Assembly (NCBI RefSeq): GCF_900105765.1
Contig: NZ_FNTX01000001.1
Location: forward strand, 2,142,387-2,206,386
From: Ruania alba
Lineage (GTDB): Bacteria > Actinomycetota > Actinomycetes > Actinomycetales > Beutenbergiaceae
Direction of reading: 5' to 3'
DNA: 64,000 nucleotides
Shown: one piece after another, positions 43,648-52,514 of the stretch
Numbering within the stretch: the stretch's first letter is position 1
Layout: each line of letters opens with the position of its first letter
Notes under the pieces: model-generated
What the model was told of the DNA's origin: nothing
The model's database searches: none
What the model saw: only the letters and a program-made list of their open reading frames with translations
Made by a program: the position numbers and the translations under genes

Positions 43648-45192
43648 TCAGTTCAGGCTGACGTCGGGGGTGATGGCGTACCGCACCAGCGGGTCGTCCC
43701 GGAATCCGGTGACGTCGTCACTGACGGCGGCCAGGGTCTGCTCGTGCACCATGAACACGGTCACCGCTTCCTCCTGCAGGAACTGGGCCACGTCGGCGTA
43801 GGCGGCCTGCCGCTCGGTCTCGTCCTCGTGCGACCCCGCCTCGGCGAGCATCGCGTCGAACTCCTCGTTGCAGTAATGGGAGATGTTGTACCCGCCGTCG
43901 CAGGTGTAGTCGGCGGTGAGGAAGCCACTCGGGTCGGCGATATCGACCAGGTGGTTGCGGGAGAGCAGCGTCATGTCGTAGTCGCCGGAGAGCAGGTCGG
44001 GCTCGATGGCGGCGTAGTCGGGAATGTTCACCTCCACCTCGATCCCGATCTCACCCAGGTTGGCTTGCACGACGGCGGCCAGGTCGCCGAACTCGGGGCG
44101 TTCGGTGTAACCGAGGAGAGTGAGGCTGAGGTCGCCCTCCTGGTAACCGGCCTCGGCGAGGAGGTCACGCGCCGCGTCCAGGTCCTGCTGCGCGGGCTCG
44201 ATCTCAGGTGCCCAGGCCTCGTTCGGGGCGAACGGCCCGATCGCGGGCTGCGCCGTCTCGTTGTAGACCGTGGCAGCGATCGCCGGGAGGTCGAGGGCGA
44301 GCTGCACCGCCTGACGCACGCGGACGTCGCTGAAGGGCTCGCGTGAGCTGTTCAGGTACAGGCCGGTGGTCCGCGGGGTGAACTCGCGCGTGACAGTGAG
44401 GCCCTCCGTCGCTTCGAGATCGGTCAGCGAGGTGGATGGGACGGCCATCGCGATGTCCGCCTCGCCGCCTCGCACCTGGGTGGCGCGCGTCGCTCCCTCG
44501 GGGACGAACAGCGCCTCGACCGAGTCCAGAGCGGCGGGAGTGCCCCAGTAGTCCTCGTTGCGTTCCAGCGTCAGGGACTGGCTCGGTTGGTAGTCGGTGA
44601 TGGCGAACGGGCCGGTGCACGTCCCGATCGGGTCGATACCGCTGTCCGCGTACGCCTCCGGGGCGAGAATGCCGGTGTTCACGCTGGCCATCCGGAAGGG
44701 CAGGAGTCTGCTCTCTTCCGGTGTCGTGACCTGGAGGGTCTGCTCGTCGACCGCTTCGATACCAGCGATGTGGGAAGGGCCAAAGGCTCGTGCCGGGGCC
44801 TCGACCTCGAGCTGGTGCTGCAAGGCGTCCGCGACTGCCTGAGCGGTCAGGGCGGTGCCGTTCTGGAAGATCACGCCCTCCTGCAGGGTGAACTCCCAGA
44901 CCGTGGGTTCGACCTTCTCCCATGCCGTGGCGAGTTGGGGCTCGAGCTCTCCGGTCTGGTCGTTGTACCGCAGCAGGGTCTCCATGCACCCGAGCTGGGT
45001 GAGGATGTTCGCGTCGTCGGTCTCGATGGCGAAGCCGCGCGTGGGCGTGAACTGCATGCTGATGACGAGCGACTGGTCGTCGGAGGAAGAGGGTCCGTCC
45101 TCGCCCGAATTGCCTCCGTCGAATCCACAGGCCGACAGGCCCAGGGCGAGTGTCGCGACCGTAGCCGCGACTCGTGCACCAGATCGCATCAT
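43648..45192 (-). CDS. Peptide/nickel-type ABC transporter substrate-binding lipoprotein (family 5)
   Basis: This 514-residue protein is the first gene of the operon. Its signal peptide ends in the lipobox LSAC with Cys22, followed by a Gly/Ser/Asp tether. The family 5 pattern includes ETLLRYND, LATAWEKVEPTVWEF, GVIFQNGTALTA and TGPFAITDYQPSQSLTLERNEDYWG. GAGG precedes the tandem ATG at 45192/45189. A close paralog is encoded at 53173-54729; both share the segment GFAIxxDDAxILTxxGC. A consensus promoter with an overlapping palindrome lies upstream. Confidence 0.9.
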   Translation of the reverse strand: MMRSGARVAATVATLALGLSACGFDGGNSGEDGPSSSDDQSLVISMQFTPTRGFAIETDDANILTQLGCMETLLRYNDQTGELEPQLATAWEKVEPTVWEFTLQEGVIFQNGTALTAQAVADALQHQLEVEAPARAFGPSHIAGIEAVDEQTLQVTTPEESRLLPFRMASVNTGILAPEAYADSGIDPIGTCTGPFAITDYQPSQSLTLERNEDYWGTPAALDSVEALFVPEGATRATQVRGGEADIAMAVPSTSLTDLEATEGLTVTREFTPRTTGLYLNSSREPFSDVRVRQAVQLALDLPAIAATVYNETAQPAIGPFAPNEAWAPEIEPAQQDLDAARDLLAEAGYQEGDLSLTLLGYTERPEFGDLAAVVQANLGEIGIEVEVNIPDYAAIEPDLLSGDYDMTLLSRNHLVDIADPSGFLTADYTCDGGYNISHYCNEEFDAMLAEAGSHEDETERQAAYADVAQFLQEEAVTVFMVHEQTLAAVSDDVTGFRDDPLVRYAITPDVSLN

Positions 45193-45244
45193 GACCACCT
45201 CTGCGTCGTGGGGAGCGACCGCCTTTGGCCGCCGGGTTTCTGGA

Positions 45245-45277
45245 ACGCTAGAGAAGCCTCACCTCATTGTCAACAGT
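45245..45277 (-). promoter_or_regulatory. Promoter and operator of the nine-gene transport and oxidation operon
   Basis: On the minus strand TTGACA (45273-45268), 17 bases, TAGCGT (45250-45245). The palindrome-like ATTGTCAACAGT (45266-45277) overlaps the -35 box, a repressor arrangement that suits the GntR/FCD protein encoded inside the operon. Confidence 0.65.
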
Positions 45278-45424
45278 CTCGTGGAAAGTTGCCCTCGGTC
45301 GACACCCCGTAGGTGTGACTGAGGGCACAGCGCGAGGCGCACTGTGGTGCGGATATGGCCTAATCACAGGGACCCAGCGGCACTGATCGATGCGCCACGC
45401 GGCCCTCCAAACGATCCAAGAATT

Positions 45425-45436
45425 ATTGTTAACAAT
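45425..45436. promoter_or_regulatory. Palindrome ATTGTTAACAAT before the His-rich exporter gene
   Basis: A perfect 12-bp palindrome of the same family as the sites at 45266, 54865 and 54888. It sits just upstream of a -35 box (45438) rather than over it. With 45193-45504 being more than 300 bases without a gene, this site and the two promoters are all that I recognise in that stretch. Confidence 0.5.
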
Positions 45437-45437
45437 C

Positions 45438-45466
45438 TTGACCGACGGTGCTGACGTGAGTAGTGT
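45438..45466 (+). promoter_or_regulatory. Promoter of the His-rich cation exporter gene
   Basis: TTGACC (45438-45443), 17 bases, TAGTGT (45461-45466), 39 bases before the start codon. Confidence 0.55.
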
Positions 45467-45504
45467 CCCGACCGTCACAACAGCCCAGTAGTGAGGACGC
45501 CACG

Positions 45505-46743
45505 ATGGCCCAGCACTCCCCGACCGACTCGTCGACAACCACCGAGCAACCGCACGGCGACCACGAGCACGGCCACGGCAAGCACAGCCACAGCGGGCAC
45601 GACCACAGCAACCATGGGCACGACCATGGCGATCACGATCACGGCGACCACGAGCACGGCGGGCACGGGCACAGCCATGGCGACCACGACCACGATCACG
45701 ACCACGGGCACGGCCTGTGGGGCAAGATCAAGCACATGGTCGTGCCGCACTCGCACGACTCGAACGAGGCGATCCAGTCAGCCGAGGAGTCCAGCAAGGA
45801 GGGCATCCGAGCCGCCTGGATCGGACTGGCCGGCATGGCGGCCACCGCCATCCTGCAGATCGTGATCGTGGCCATCTCCGGCTCGATCGCCCTGCTGGCC
45901 GACACTCTGCACAACGTGGGGCACGCCGTCACCACGATCCCCTTGGTGATCGCGTTCCGGATCGGCCAGCGCGCCGCCTCGAAGATGTACAGCTACGGCT
46001 ACCGGCGCGCCGAGGACATTGTCGGGCTGTTCATCTCCCTCATCATCGCGGTCTCTGCCGCGGTCATCATCTGGGAGTCGGTCGACGCGCTCGTCGAACC
46101 GCGCGAGCTGACGAACCTGTGGTGGGTCTTCGCCGCCGGCCTCGTCGGCGCTGCCGGCAACGAGATCGTCGCGATTTACCGGATCCGTACCGGCCGCCGG
46201 ATCGGCAGCGCAGCCCTGATCGCCGAGGGCCAGCACGCTCGTGCGGACGGCCTCACCTCCATCGCCGTGGTCATCGGCGTGATCGGGGTGTGGATGGGCT
46301 TCCCGCAGGCGGACGCCCTCATCGGCTTCGTCATCGCCGCGGCCATCCTGTGGATCCTCGTCCAGTCCGTGCGCACCACGATGCGGCGCCTGATGGACGG
46401 AGTCGAGCCCGGCACCATCGAGAAGATCACCGCTGTACTCGAGGCGGTTCCCGGCGTCGTCTCCGTGGACCGAGTGCGGGCACGCTGGTCCGGTCACCGG
46501 CTAGAGGCCGACGCCAACCTCGCCGTCGACTCCACCCTCAGCACGCTCGAGTCCCACGCGATCGCTGAGACTGCTGAGCACGACGTGATCCACAAGGTGG
46601 CTCACATCGAGAACGTCGTCGTTCACATCAACCCCGTCGTGGACGGCCAGCAGCCGGCACAGCTGCACGAACTCACCGCCCATCACGCCAACGCAGAGGC
46701 CCGCGCCGCCTACCGCGCGGCCAAGGGTCTGCCGGAACTGTAG
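45505..46743 (+). CDS. Cation diffusion facilitator with a long His-rich N-terminus
   Basis: The 412-residue exporter has an extended cytosolic N-terminus with about 27 His and many Asp and Gly between residues 15 and 75. Six helices follow, beginning near residue 105. Helix II shows DTLHNVGHA, an N/H-containing variant of the metal site, and helix V HARADGLTS. A C-terminal ferredoxin-like domain carries HKVAHIENVVVHINP. The His-rich stretch probably buffers zinc, cobalt or nickel. GAGGA precedes the ATG at 45505. It differs strongly from the exporter encoded at 31.7 kb and lacks the CsoR-type operator. Confidence 0.9.
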   Translation: MAQHSPTDSSTTTEQPHGDHEHGHGKHSHSGHDHSNHGHDHGDHDHGDHEHGGHGHSHGDHDHDHDHGHGLWGKIKHMVVPHSHDSNEAIQSAEESSKEGIRAAWIGLAGMAATAILQIVIVAISGSIALLADTLHNVGHAVTTIPLVIAFRIGQRAASKMYSYGYRRAEDIVGLFISLIIAVSAAVIIWESVDALVEPRELTNLWWVFAAGLVGAAGNEIVAIYRIRTGRRIGSAALIAEGQHARADGLTSIAVVIGVIGVWMGFPQADALIGFVIAAAILWILVQSVRTTMRRLMDGVEPGTIEKITAVLEAVPGVVSVDRVRARWSGHRLEADANLAVDSTLSTLESHAIAETAEHDVIHKVAHIENVVVHINPVVDGQQPAQLHELTAHHANAEARAAYRAAKGLPEL

Positions 46744-46759
46744 AGGAAGGGAGGAGACC

Positions 46760-47299
46760 ATGCCCGGTTTCACGATCCGCCCGCTCGCCCCGGCCGACGT
46801 GCCGGCAGCGCAGGCCGTGATGATGCGCTCCGTCGTCGAGGACTTCGGCGCCGAGCACGACGCCGTGATCCACGCCGACATCGATGATCTGCTCGGTACC
46901 TACGACCGTGCCGACGGCCCGTTCATGCTGGTGGTGGTGGACGAGGTCACCGATCAGATCGTCGCGACCGGCGGCATGCGGGACGGGCGACTCCGACCTG
47001 GCGTGACGCCGGAGGACCTCGTCGAGCGCTACGACGACGGCAGCACCGGTCAAGTGGTGCGCGTCTATACGCTGCGCGAGCACCGCCGTCGGGGCATCGC
47101 CAAGGCACTGGTGCGGAACGTCCTCGACAAGGCCGCGCGGGACGGGCACTACGAACGCATCGCGTTCCACACCCTGCTCAGCTCCCCCGGAGCCGTGGCG
47201 TTCTGGACCGCGATGGGCGCCGAGCTGGTGCATGACGACACCTACGGCCCTTCCGAAGCCATGTACTACGAGTTCCCGGCACTCGCTCGCATTCCTTGA
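46760..47299 (+). CDS. GNAT family N-acetyltransferase
   Basis: The 179-residue protein has the GNAT fold: FTIRPLAPADVPAAQAV at the start, then VVRVYTLREHRRRGIAKALVRNVL near residues 97-120, which holds the acetyl-CoA binding motif (RRRGIA), and SSPGAVAFWTAMGAEL. AGGGAGGAG precedes the ATG 16 bases after the exporter gene. The acceptor substrate is unknown; transferases of this size commonly act on amines or amino acids. Confidence 0.87.
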   Translation: MPGFTIRPLAPADVPAAQAVMMRSVVEDFGAEHDAVIHADIDDLLGTYDRADGPFMLVVVDEVTDQIVATGGMRDGRLRPGVTPEDLVERYDDGSTGQVVRVYTLREHRRRGIAKALVRNVLDKAARDGHYERIAFHTLLSSPGAVAFWTAMGAELVHDDTYGPSEAMYYEFPALARIP

Positions 47300-47336
47300 T
47301 CCTGCACCACCCACACCACATCGAAGGAGATTCACT

Positions 47337-47756
47337 GTGACCAAGCGCCGCGACCTGTTTATCTACGTCGCCGACCCGGACCGTCCGGAGGACGCCCGGG
47401 AGTACCTGAGCAACTGGCTGCGTGAGCTGGACGGTCATCCGGGCTATCTGGGCGGCTTTGTGCTGCGGGAGACCTCCGGCGAGCTGCTCCCGAACACCTA
47501 CGTGCTCGCACTGGAGTTCGAGTCCACGGAGGCCGCACGAGCCCTGTGGCCGAAAATCCAGGACACGGTGAACCCGCTCTACCCGGATGACAAGTCGGAC
47601 AAGCGCCCCGACCAGGCACCCGCGTTCTTCGACGACACGAAGGAGAAGATCGCCGGCGGCGAGGCGAACCCGCTGACTTTCAACCGCGGCTCAGGGCGGC
47701 TGGCCCGGATGCTGCACGTGCACGCCGAAGAGGTCGACGCGTTCGCGACCGCATGA
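47337..47756 (+). CDS. Small protein with a possible dimeric alpha/beta-barrel fold
   Basis: The 139-residue product starts at GTG 47337, preceded by GAAGGAG. RRDLFIYVADPDRPEDARE, LRELDGHPGYLGGFVLRE and TYVLALEFESTEAARALWP suggest a beta-alpha-beta pattern like antibiotic-biosynthesis-monooxygenase (ABM) domains. No catalytic residues can be named. It is placed between the acetyltransferase and an aldehyde dehydrogenase gene and may be part of the same catabolic set. Confidence 0.6.
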   Translation: MTKRRDLFIYVADPDRPEDAREYLSNWLRELDGHPGYLGGFVLRETSGELLPNTYVLALEFESTEAARALWPKIQDTVNPLYPDDKSDKRPDQAPAFFDDTKEKIAGGEANPLTFNRGSGRLARMLHVHAEEVDAFATA

Positions 47757-47826
47757 GCCCCAGGTGCCCCGGCCCACGCGGCCGGGGCACCGCTGTTAGC
47801 AGGCCCCCCGGAACGGAGCAGGTGAG

Positions 47827-49332
47827 ATGACTCAGACGATCGACCAGGTACAGGGCACCACTGATCCGGCAGCGGCACGGCGCGACCATGCCCTGACCCT
47901 CGCTGCCGAGCTCCGCTCCGGCTATCTGGCCGGCAGCTGGCGAGAGGCGGCCAGCACTTTCGACGTCACCGACCCCGCCACTGGTGCGGTCGTCGCGTCG
48001 GTGGCCGACTGTGACGTGGCAGACGGCCTCGCGGCACTCTCCGCCGCCGACGCCGCTGCCGAGGAGTGGCGAGCGAGCACCCCGGCCGAGCGTGCCGCCC
48101 TGCTGCACCGCGTCGACACCGCGATGCGCGCCGACCAGGAGAACCTCGCTCACCTGATCACCCTGGAGACCGGCAAGACGCTCACCGAGGCACGCGGAGA
48201 GGTGATCTACGCAGCCGACTACGTGCGCTGGTACGCCGAGGAGGCCGTGCGCGTGCACGGCCGCTCCAGCACCGCCCCCACAGGGGACTTCCAGATCGTC
48301 ACCGTCGCCGAGCCGGTCGGACCCTGCCTGCTGATCACCCCGTGGAATGTCCCGTTGGCGATGGTGACCCGCAAGCTGGCCCCGGCGATCGCGGCCGGGT
48401 GCACCGCCGTGGTGAAGCCTGCCGAGCTGACTCCGCTGGTGACCCTCGCCTTCGCGCGGATCGTGGAGGACGCCGGGGCCCCGCAGGGGGTGGTCTCGGT
48501 GATCACCACCACCCGCGCCGACGAGGTGTGCGCCGCGCTGCTCGCCGATGAACGGCTCCGCAAGGTGTCCTTCACCGGGTCGACGGCGGTGGGTCGCCTG
48601 CTCCTGGAACGCTCCGGTCAGCGGGTGCTCCGTACCTCGATGGAGCTCGGCGGGAACGCTCCATTCGTGGTCTTCGACGATGCCGACCTCGACCTTGCGG
48701 TCGAGCAGGCGATGATCGCGAAGATGCGGATGGGTGGGCAGTCCTGCGTGGGCGCGAACCGGTTCCTCGTACAGGAGGGCATCGCCGACGCCTTCGCGGC
48801 CCGGCTCGGTGAGCGAATGGCGGCCACCCGCGTGGGCTCCGGGTTCGACGAGGACGTCGACCTCGGCCCGCTGATCGACGAGCGGGCGGTGGCAAAGGCA
48901 CAGCGGCTCACCGACGACGCCCTGGAGCGCGGCGCCCGCGAGGTGGCCCGCGCCGAGGCCCCGGAGGGCTCCTGCTACCTGGCCCCGGTGGTGCTGGACC
49001 AGGTGCCCGCCGACGCGGCGATCATCTCCGAGGAGGTGTTCGCACCCGTCGCGGCGATCAGCACATTCAGCACCGAGGCCGAGGCGCTGGCCCGGGCGAA
49101 CGACACCGAGCACGGGTTGGCCGGCTTCGTCATCACTGCGAGCCTGGACCGCGCCCGCCGGATGGCCGGCCGGATGCGCAGTGGCATGGTCGGGATCAAC
49201 CGCGGCCTGGTCTCCTCGGTGGCGGCACCGTTCGGCGGGACCAAGCAGTCCGGTCTCGGCCGGGAGGGCGGGCCGGAAGGCATCGCGGAGTACCTCGACA
49301 TGAAGTACGTGGCGGTACCCGCGTTCGGGTAG
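47827..49332 (+). CDS. Succinate-semialdehyde-type aldehyde dehydrogenase
   Basis: The 501-residue enzyme resembles GabD-like dehydrogenases. ITPWNVPLAMVTRKLAPA, VVKPAELTPL and FTGSTAVGR line the cofactor site, MELGGNAPFVVF carries the base, and Cys307 in GGQSCVGANR is the nucleophile. The C-terminal APFGGTKQSGLGREGG is typical. It likely oxidises a semialdehyde. AGCAGGTGAG precedes the ATG. It converges with the 2-hydroxyacid dehydrogenase gene of the neighbouring minus-strand operon. Confidence 0.9.
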   Translation: MTQTIDQVQGTTDPAAARRDHALTLAAELRSGYLAGSWREAASTFDVTDPATGAVVASVADCDVADGLAALSAADAAAEEWRASTPAERAALLHRVDTAMRADQENLAHLITLETGKTLTEARGEVIYAADYVRWYAEEAVRVHGRSSTAPTGDFQIVTVAEPVGPCLLITPWNVPLAMVTRKLAPAIAAGCTAVVKPAELTPLVTLAFARIVEDAGAPQGVVSVITTTRADEVCAALLADERLRKVSFTGSTAVGRLLLERSGQRVLRTSMELGGNAPFVVFDDADLDLAVEQAMIAKMRMGGQSCVGANRFLVQEGIADAFAARLGERMAATRVGSGFDEDVDLGPLIDERAVAKAQRLTDDALERGAREVARAEAPEGSCYLAPVVLDQVPADAAIISEEVFAPVAAISTFSTEAEALARANDTEHGLAGFVITASLDRARRMAGRMRSGMVGINRGLVSSVAAPFGGTKQSGLGREGGPEGIAEYLDMKYVAVPAFG

Positions 49333-49349
49333 CTGGCGGACCGGGCTCC

Positions 49350-50297
49350 TCAGTAGCCGAGAGCCCGGTCCACCAAACCCTCCGGCCGCTCCCCCGCCTG
49401 GATCCGGCGGATGTTGGCGATGACCGCATCGGCGGCCGTCTCCGCCTGCGTGGCACCGGCCACGTGCGGGGTGAGCACCACCCGCGGGTGATGCCACAGC
49501 GGGTCATCGGCGGGAAGCGGCTCCGGGTCTGTCACGTCCAGCACCGCACCGGCCAGGTGCCCGCTGTCGAGCGCTTCCAGCAGCGCCGCCTGGTCCAAGT
49601 GACCACCACGACCCACGTGCACCAGCCCGGCGCCACGGGGCAGCGCAGCGAACAGGTCCGCGTCCAAGATCTTCGCGGTCGACTCCACCAGCGGGAGCAG
49701 GCAGATCAGGATGTCGGTCTCGGCGAGGAAGCCGGGCAGGGCTGCCTCCCCATGCAGGCAGCGCACGCCGTCGACCTGCTTGGCCGACCGGCTCCAGCCG
49801 GCCAGCTCGAACCCGAACGGCGCGAGTGAGGCGAGCACCGCCTGCCCGAGCATGCCGAGACCGAGCACGCCCACCCGGCGTCCGCGGGCGGGCCGCACCG
49901 GGTGGTTGTTCCACTGTCCGGCACGCTGCTGCTCCAGGTACCGAGGCAGTTCCCGGTGCAGCATCAGCACCGCCATCGTGGCGTACTCCTGCATGGTGGC
50001 CACCAGCCCGGGCTCGATCATGCGCACCACCGCGACGTGCGGCGGCACCGCGTCCAGGTCGAGCTGGTCCACCCCCGCACCGATGCTGAACAGCACCTCC
50101 AGACCGGTGTAGCGATCCAGGTCCGGTGGCGCGTCCCAGGTCAGCAGGTAGCGCACCTGAGTAGGGTCCACCGCATCGGGGGCGGTGATGCACGGCACGT
50201 CCGGAAGGTCTCGGGCGAAGCGGTCGCTGAAGATCTGGGCACGTGCGGTGATGCTTCGTGCATTCGTGGGGTCGGCCGTGCGCAGGACGAACGTCAT
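49350..50297 (-). CDS. D-2-hydroxyacid dehydrogenase (GhrA-like)
   Basis: The 315-residue protein has NAD site VGVLGLGMLGQAVL near residue 142, HVGRGGHLD (Arg), DVTDPEPLPADDPLW (Glu) and TPHVAGAT (His). This fits the glyoxylate/hydroxypyruvate reductase branch. The ATG at 50297 is seven bases after the stop of the sarcosine-oxidase-like gene. A keto acid or glyoxylate produced by that oxidase would be a fitting substrate. Confidence 0.88.
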   Translation of the reverse strand: MTFVLRTADPTNARSITARAQIFSDRFARDLPDVPCITAPDAVDPTQVRYLLTWDAPPDLDRYTGLEVLFSIGAGVDQLDLDAVPPHVAVVRMIEPGLVATMQEYATMAVLMLHRELPRYLEQQRAGQWNNHPVRPARGRRVGVLGLGMLGQAVLASLAPFGFELAGWSRSAKQVDGVRCLHGEAALPGFLAETDILICLLPLVESTAKILDADLFAALPRGAGLVHVGRGGHLDQAALLEALDSGHLAGAVLDVTDPEPLPADDPLWHHPRVVLTPHVAGATQAETAADAVIANIRRIQAGERPEGLVDRALGY

Positions 50298-50304
50298 CGC
50301 ACCA

Positions 50305-51447
50305 TCATCGCGCCCCGACGAACCTGTCCGGAGCGAATCGCGCGATGTCCCTGGAGGTGCCGCCGTCCAATGCCAGGTCGGCGAGGATGTCCCCGATCGT
50401 GGGGGCGAACTTGAAGCCCGAACCGGAGAACCCACACGCCGTGATCACGCTCGGCTGATCAGGCGCCGTGCCGATGATCCACCGCTTGTCCGGGGTGTAC
50501 CCCTCCTGGTGCGCGCTGAGCGTGACGGGCTCGGGGTGCAGCCCCGGGAAGAAGGTCGTGACGATCTCCCGCAGCTGGGCGACCATCGTGGTGGTGATCT
50601 CGCGGTCCAGGTTGTCCGGGTCCGCCACCGGCGGGTGTTCGCGGCCGAGGTAGGCACCGATCTTGACGGTGGCCTGGTCCAGGGTCGGGAACCCGTAGGC
50701 ACGCACGTCCCCGACCCGCTCGAACACCGGGAACACCTCGCGCTGGTAGGCCGACACGTCGCGTGGGAGGTACCAGGACTGCACCACACGGCGCGGCTGG
50801 ACCACCTCGGCGGCCTCCGGCAGCACTCGGCGCGCCCACGCCCCTGGGGCGACGATCGCGTGGTCGAACTCGTGAGTTCCGGCGTGCGTCCGTACCTGCA
50901 CTCCCCCGCCGTGCCGCTCACTGACCTCCAGCACGGGGGTGTACTCGTGCACGATGGCGCCGCGCGCGCGGGCCGCACCGATCGCCGTCATCACGGACAG
51001 CTCGGGGCGTACGTAGCCGGTGACGGTATCCCGCACGGCCTCCTCGCCGTCGCGGAACCCATGCTGCGGGTACTGGTGGCGCAGTTCTTTGGTGCCCAGG
51101 TCCTCGCGGTCGAGGCCGTGGGCGGTCAAGCTCTCCCGCGCCTGCTCGAGCGCCGGGGTGCCGGGCCTACCGATCACCAGCCCACCGGTGAGCGTGAGCA
51201 GGTCTCGTCCGGAGGTCGATTCCAGGCCTCGCCAGAGCTCGAGCGCGTCCAGGGCGAGCGGAGTGTTCTGCACCTCGCTCTGGCTCAGCGCGGAGAAGCG
51301 CCGGGTCTGTCCGCCCGCAGCGCCGCGTGGGTGGGCGATTCCGTACTGCTCGAACCCCTCCACGTGGGCGCCCCTCGCAGCGAGGCGCCACAGTGCCATA
51401 CTGCCCATCGTGCCGAGGCCGATGACGGCGATCCTCGCGTTCATCAC
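50305..51447 (-). CDS. Sarcosine oxidase/N-methyltryptophan oxidase-like flavoenzyme
   Basis: The 380-residue enzyme follows the monomeric sarcosine oxidase plan: FAD site IAVIGLGTMGSMALWRLA, then FEQYGIAHPRGAAGGQTRRF, and a C-terminal GFSGSGFKFAPTIGD. In characterised members a Cys in the CxYTxTxD segment links covalently to FAD. Here the matching region reads AHQEGYTPDKRW, with His instead of Cys. The flavin may be non-covalent. It should oxidise an N-methyl or other secondary amine. The start overlaps the dehydrogenase gene (ATGA). Confidence 0.87.
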   Translation of the reverse strand: MMNARIAVIGLGTMGSMALWRLAARGAHVEGFEQYGIAHPRGAAGGQTRRFSALSQSEVQNTPLALDALELWRGLESTSGRDLLTLTGGLVIGRPGTPALEQARESLTAHGLDREDLGTKELRHQYPQHGFRDGEEAVRDTVTGYVRPELSVMTAIGAARARGAIVHEYTPVLEVSERHGGGVQVRTHAGTHEFDHAIVAPGAWARRVLPEAAEVVQPRRVVQSWYLPRDVSAYQREVFPVFERVGDVRAYGFPTLDQATVKIGAYLGREHPPVADPDNLDREITTTMVAQLREIVTTFFPGLHPEPVTLSAHQEGYTPDKRWIIGTAPDQPSVITACGFSGSGFKFAPTIGDILADLALDGGTSRDIARFAPDRFVGAR

Positions 51448-52514
51448 GCCACCGCCGATTCGACGTGGGGTGCTGTGGAGCGCAGATGGTCGACGAGTGC
51501 GTCCGCCACGGTCTCAGTGTCGGCCAGGCCGCCCACGTCGGGTGTGCGGGTGGCCGGGTCGGCCAGGGTGGTGGTGATGGCAGCCATGATCCGGTTCGTC
51601 TCCTTCTCCTTGCCGAGGTGCTTGAGCATCATCGCGGCCGACCACACCATCCCCACCGGGTTGGCGAGGCCCTGGCCAGCGATGTCCGGTGCGGATCCGT
51701 GCACCGGTTCGAACATGGACGGGTGGGTCCGGGTGGGGTCGATGTTCGCCGACGGTGCGATGCCGATGCTGCCGCACACCCCACCTACGAGGTCGCTGAG
51801 GATGTCACCGAAGAGGTTGCTACCGAGGACCACGTCGTAGTCAGCCGGGCGCATCACCAGGTGCGCGGCGAGTGCGTCGATCAGTTCGAAGTGCACCTCG
51901 ATCGGATACTCCTGAGCCACCTCACGGACCACCTCGTCCCAGAACGGCATGGAGTGGATGATCCCGTTGGACTTGGTGGCGACCGTGAGCGTCCCGCCGC
52001 GCTCGGCGGCGTGCCGGGCGGCGACGTGGGCGATCCGCTCGATCCCGGCGCGGGTGAAGATCGCGGTCTGCAGGGCCGTCTCGGCGGCGCCGCTGCCGTG
52101 CCGTCCACCCAGGGTGGAGTACTCCCCCTCGGTGTTCTCCCGGACCACCACGATGTCGACACCCTCGGCGAGATCTGCCCGCACCGGGGTGGGAACGCCG
52201 TCGAAGGTACGCATCGGGCGCAGGTTCACGTACTGATCGAAGGCCCGCCGGATCGGGATCAGCAGGCCCCACAGGGAGATGTGGTCGGGCACCCCCGGCC
52301 ATCCGACGGCCCCGAGCAGCACGGCCTCGTGCTCGGCGAGCAGGTCCATGCCGTCCGCAGGCATCATCGACCCCTCCCGGGCGTATCGCTCGCAGGACCA
52401 GTCCAGCTCGGTCCACTGCAGGTCCGTGACACCCGCGGCATCCAGCACACGACGGGCGACCGCCATCACCTCCGGGCCGATCCCGTCCCCGGCGATCTGC
52501 GCGATGCGGGTCAT
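51444..52514 (-). CDS. Isopropylmalate/tartrate dehydrogenase family enzyme
   Basis: The 356-residue beta-decarboxylating dehydrogenase has AGDGIGPEVMAVARRVLDAAG at the start, NLRPMRTFDG, VVRENTEGEYSTLGGR (substrate loop), Lys in ATKSNGI, metal Asp residues in YDVVLGSNLFGDILSDL, and the NAD loop EPVHGSAPDIAGQGLANPVG. The TEGEYS loop fits tartrate or D-malate dehydrogenases better than leucine synthesis enzymes. It overlaps the HAD gene by four bases. Confidence 0.88.
   Translation of the reverse strand: MTRIAQIAGDGIGPEVMAVARRVLDAAGVTDLQWTELDWSCERYAREGSMMPADGMDLLAEHEAVLLGAVGWPGVPDHISLWGLLIPIRRAFDQYVNLRPMRTFDGVPTPVRADLAEGVDIVVVRENTEGEYSTLGGRHGSGAAETALQTAIFTRAGIERIAHVAARHAAERGGTLTVATKSNGIIHSMPFWDEVVREVAQEYPIEVHFELIDALAAHLVMRPADYDVVLGSNLFGDILSDLVGGVCGSIGIAPSANIDPTRTHPSMFEPVHGSAPDIAGQGLANPVGMVWSAAMMLKHLGKEKETNRIMAAITTTLADPATRTPDVGGLADTETVADALVDHLRSTAPHVESAVA

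Noticed and set aside
47680-49497. Open frame of about 605 codons on the minus strand
   Set aside because: It is the mirror of the plus-strand aldehyde dehydrogenase gene, which has all catalytic motifs; the minus frame has none.
51444-52514. Leucine-biosynthesis isopropylmalate dehydrogenase (leuB)
   Set aside because: The TEGEYS substrate loop and the catabolic neighbours fit tartrate/D-malate dehydrogenases better, and no other leu gene is near.
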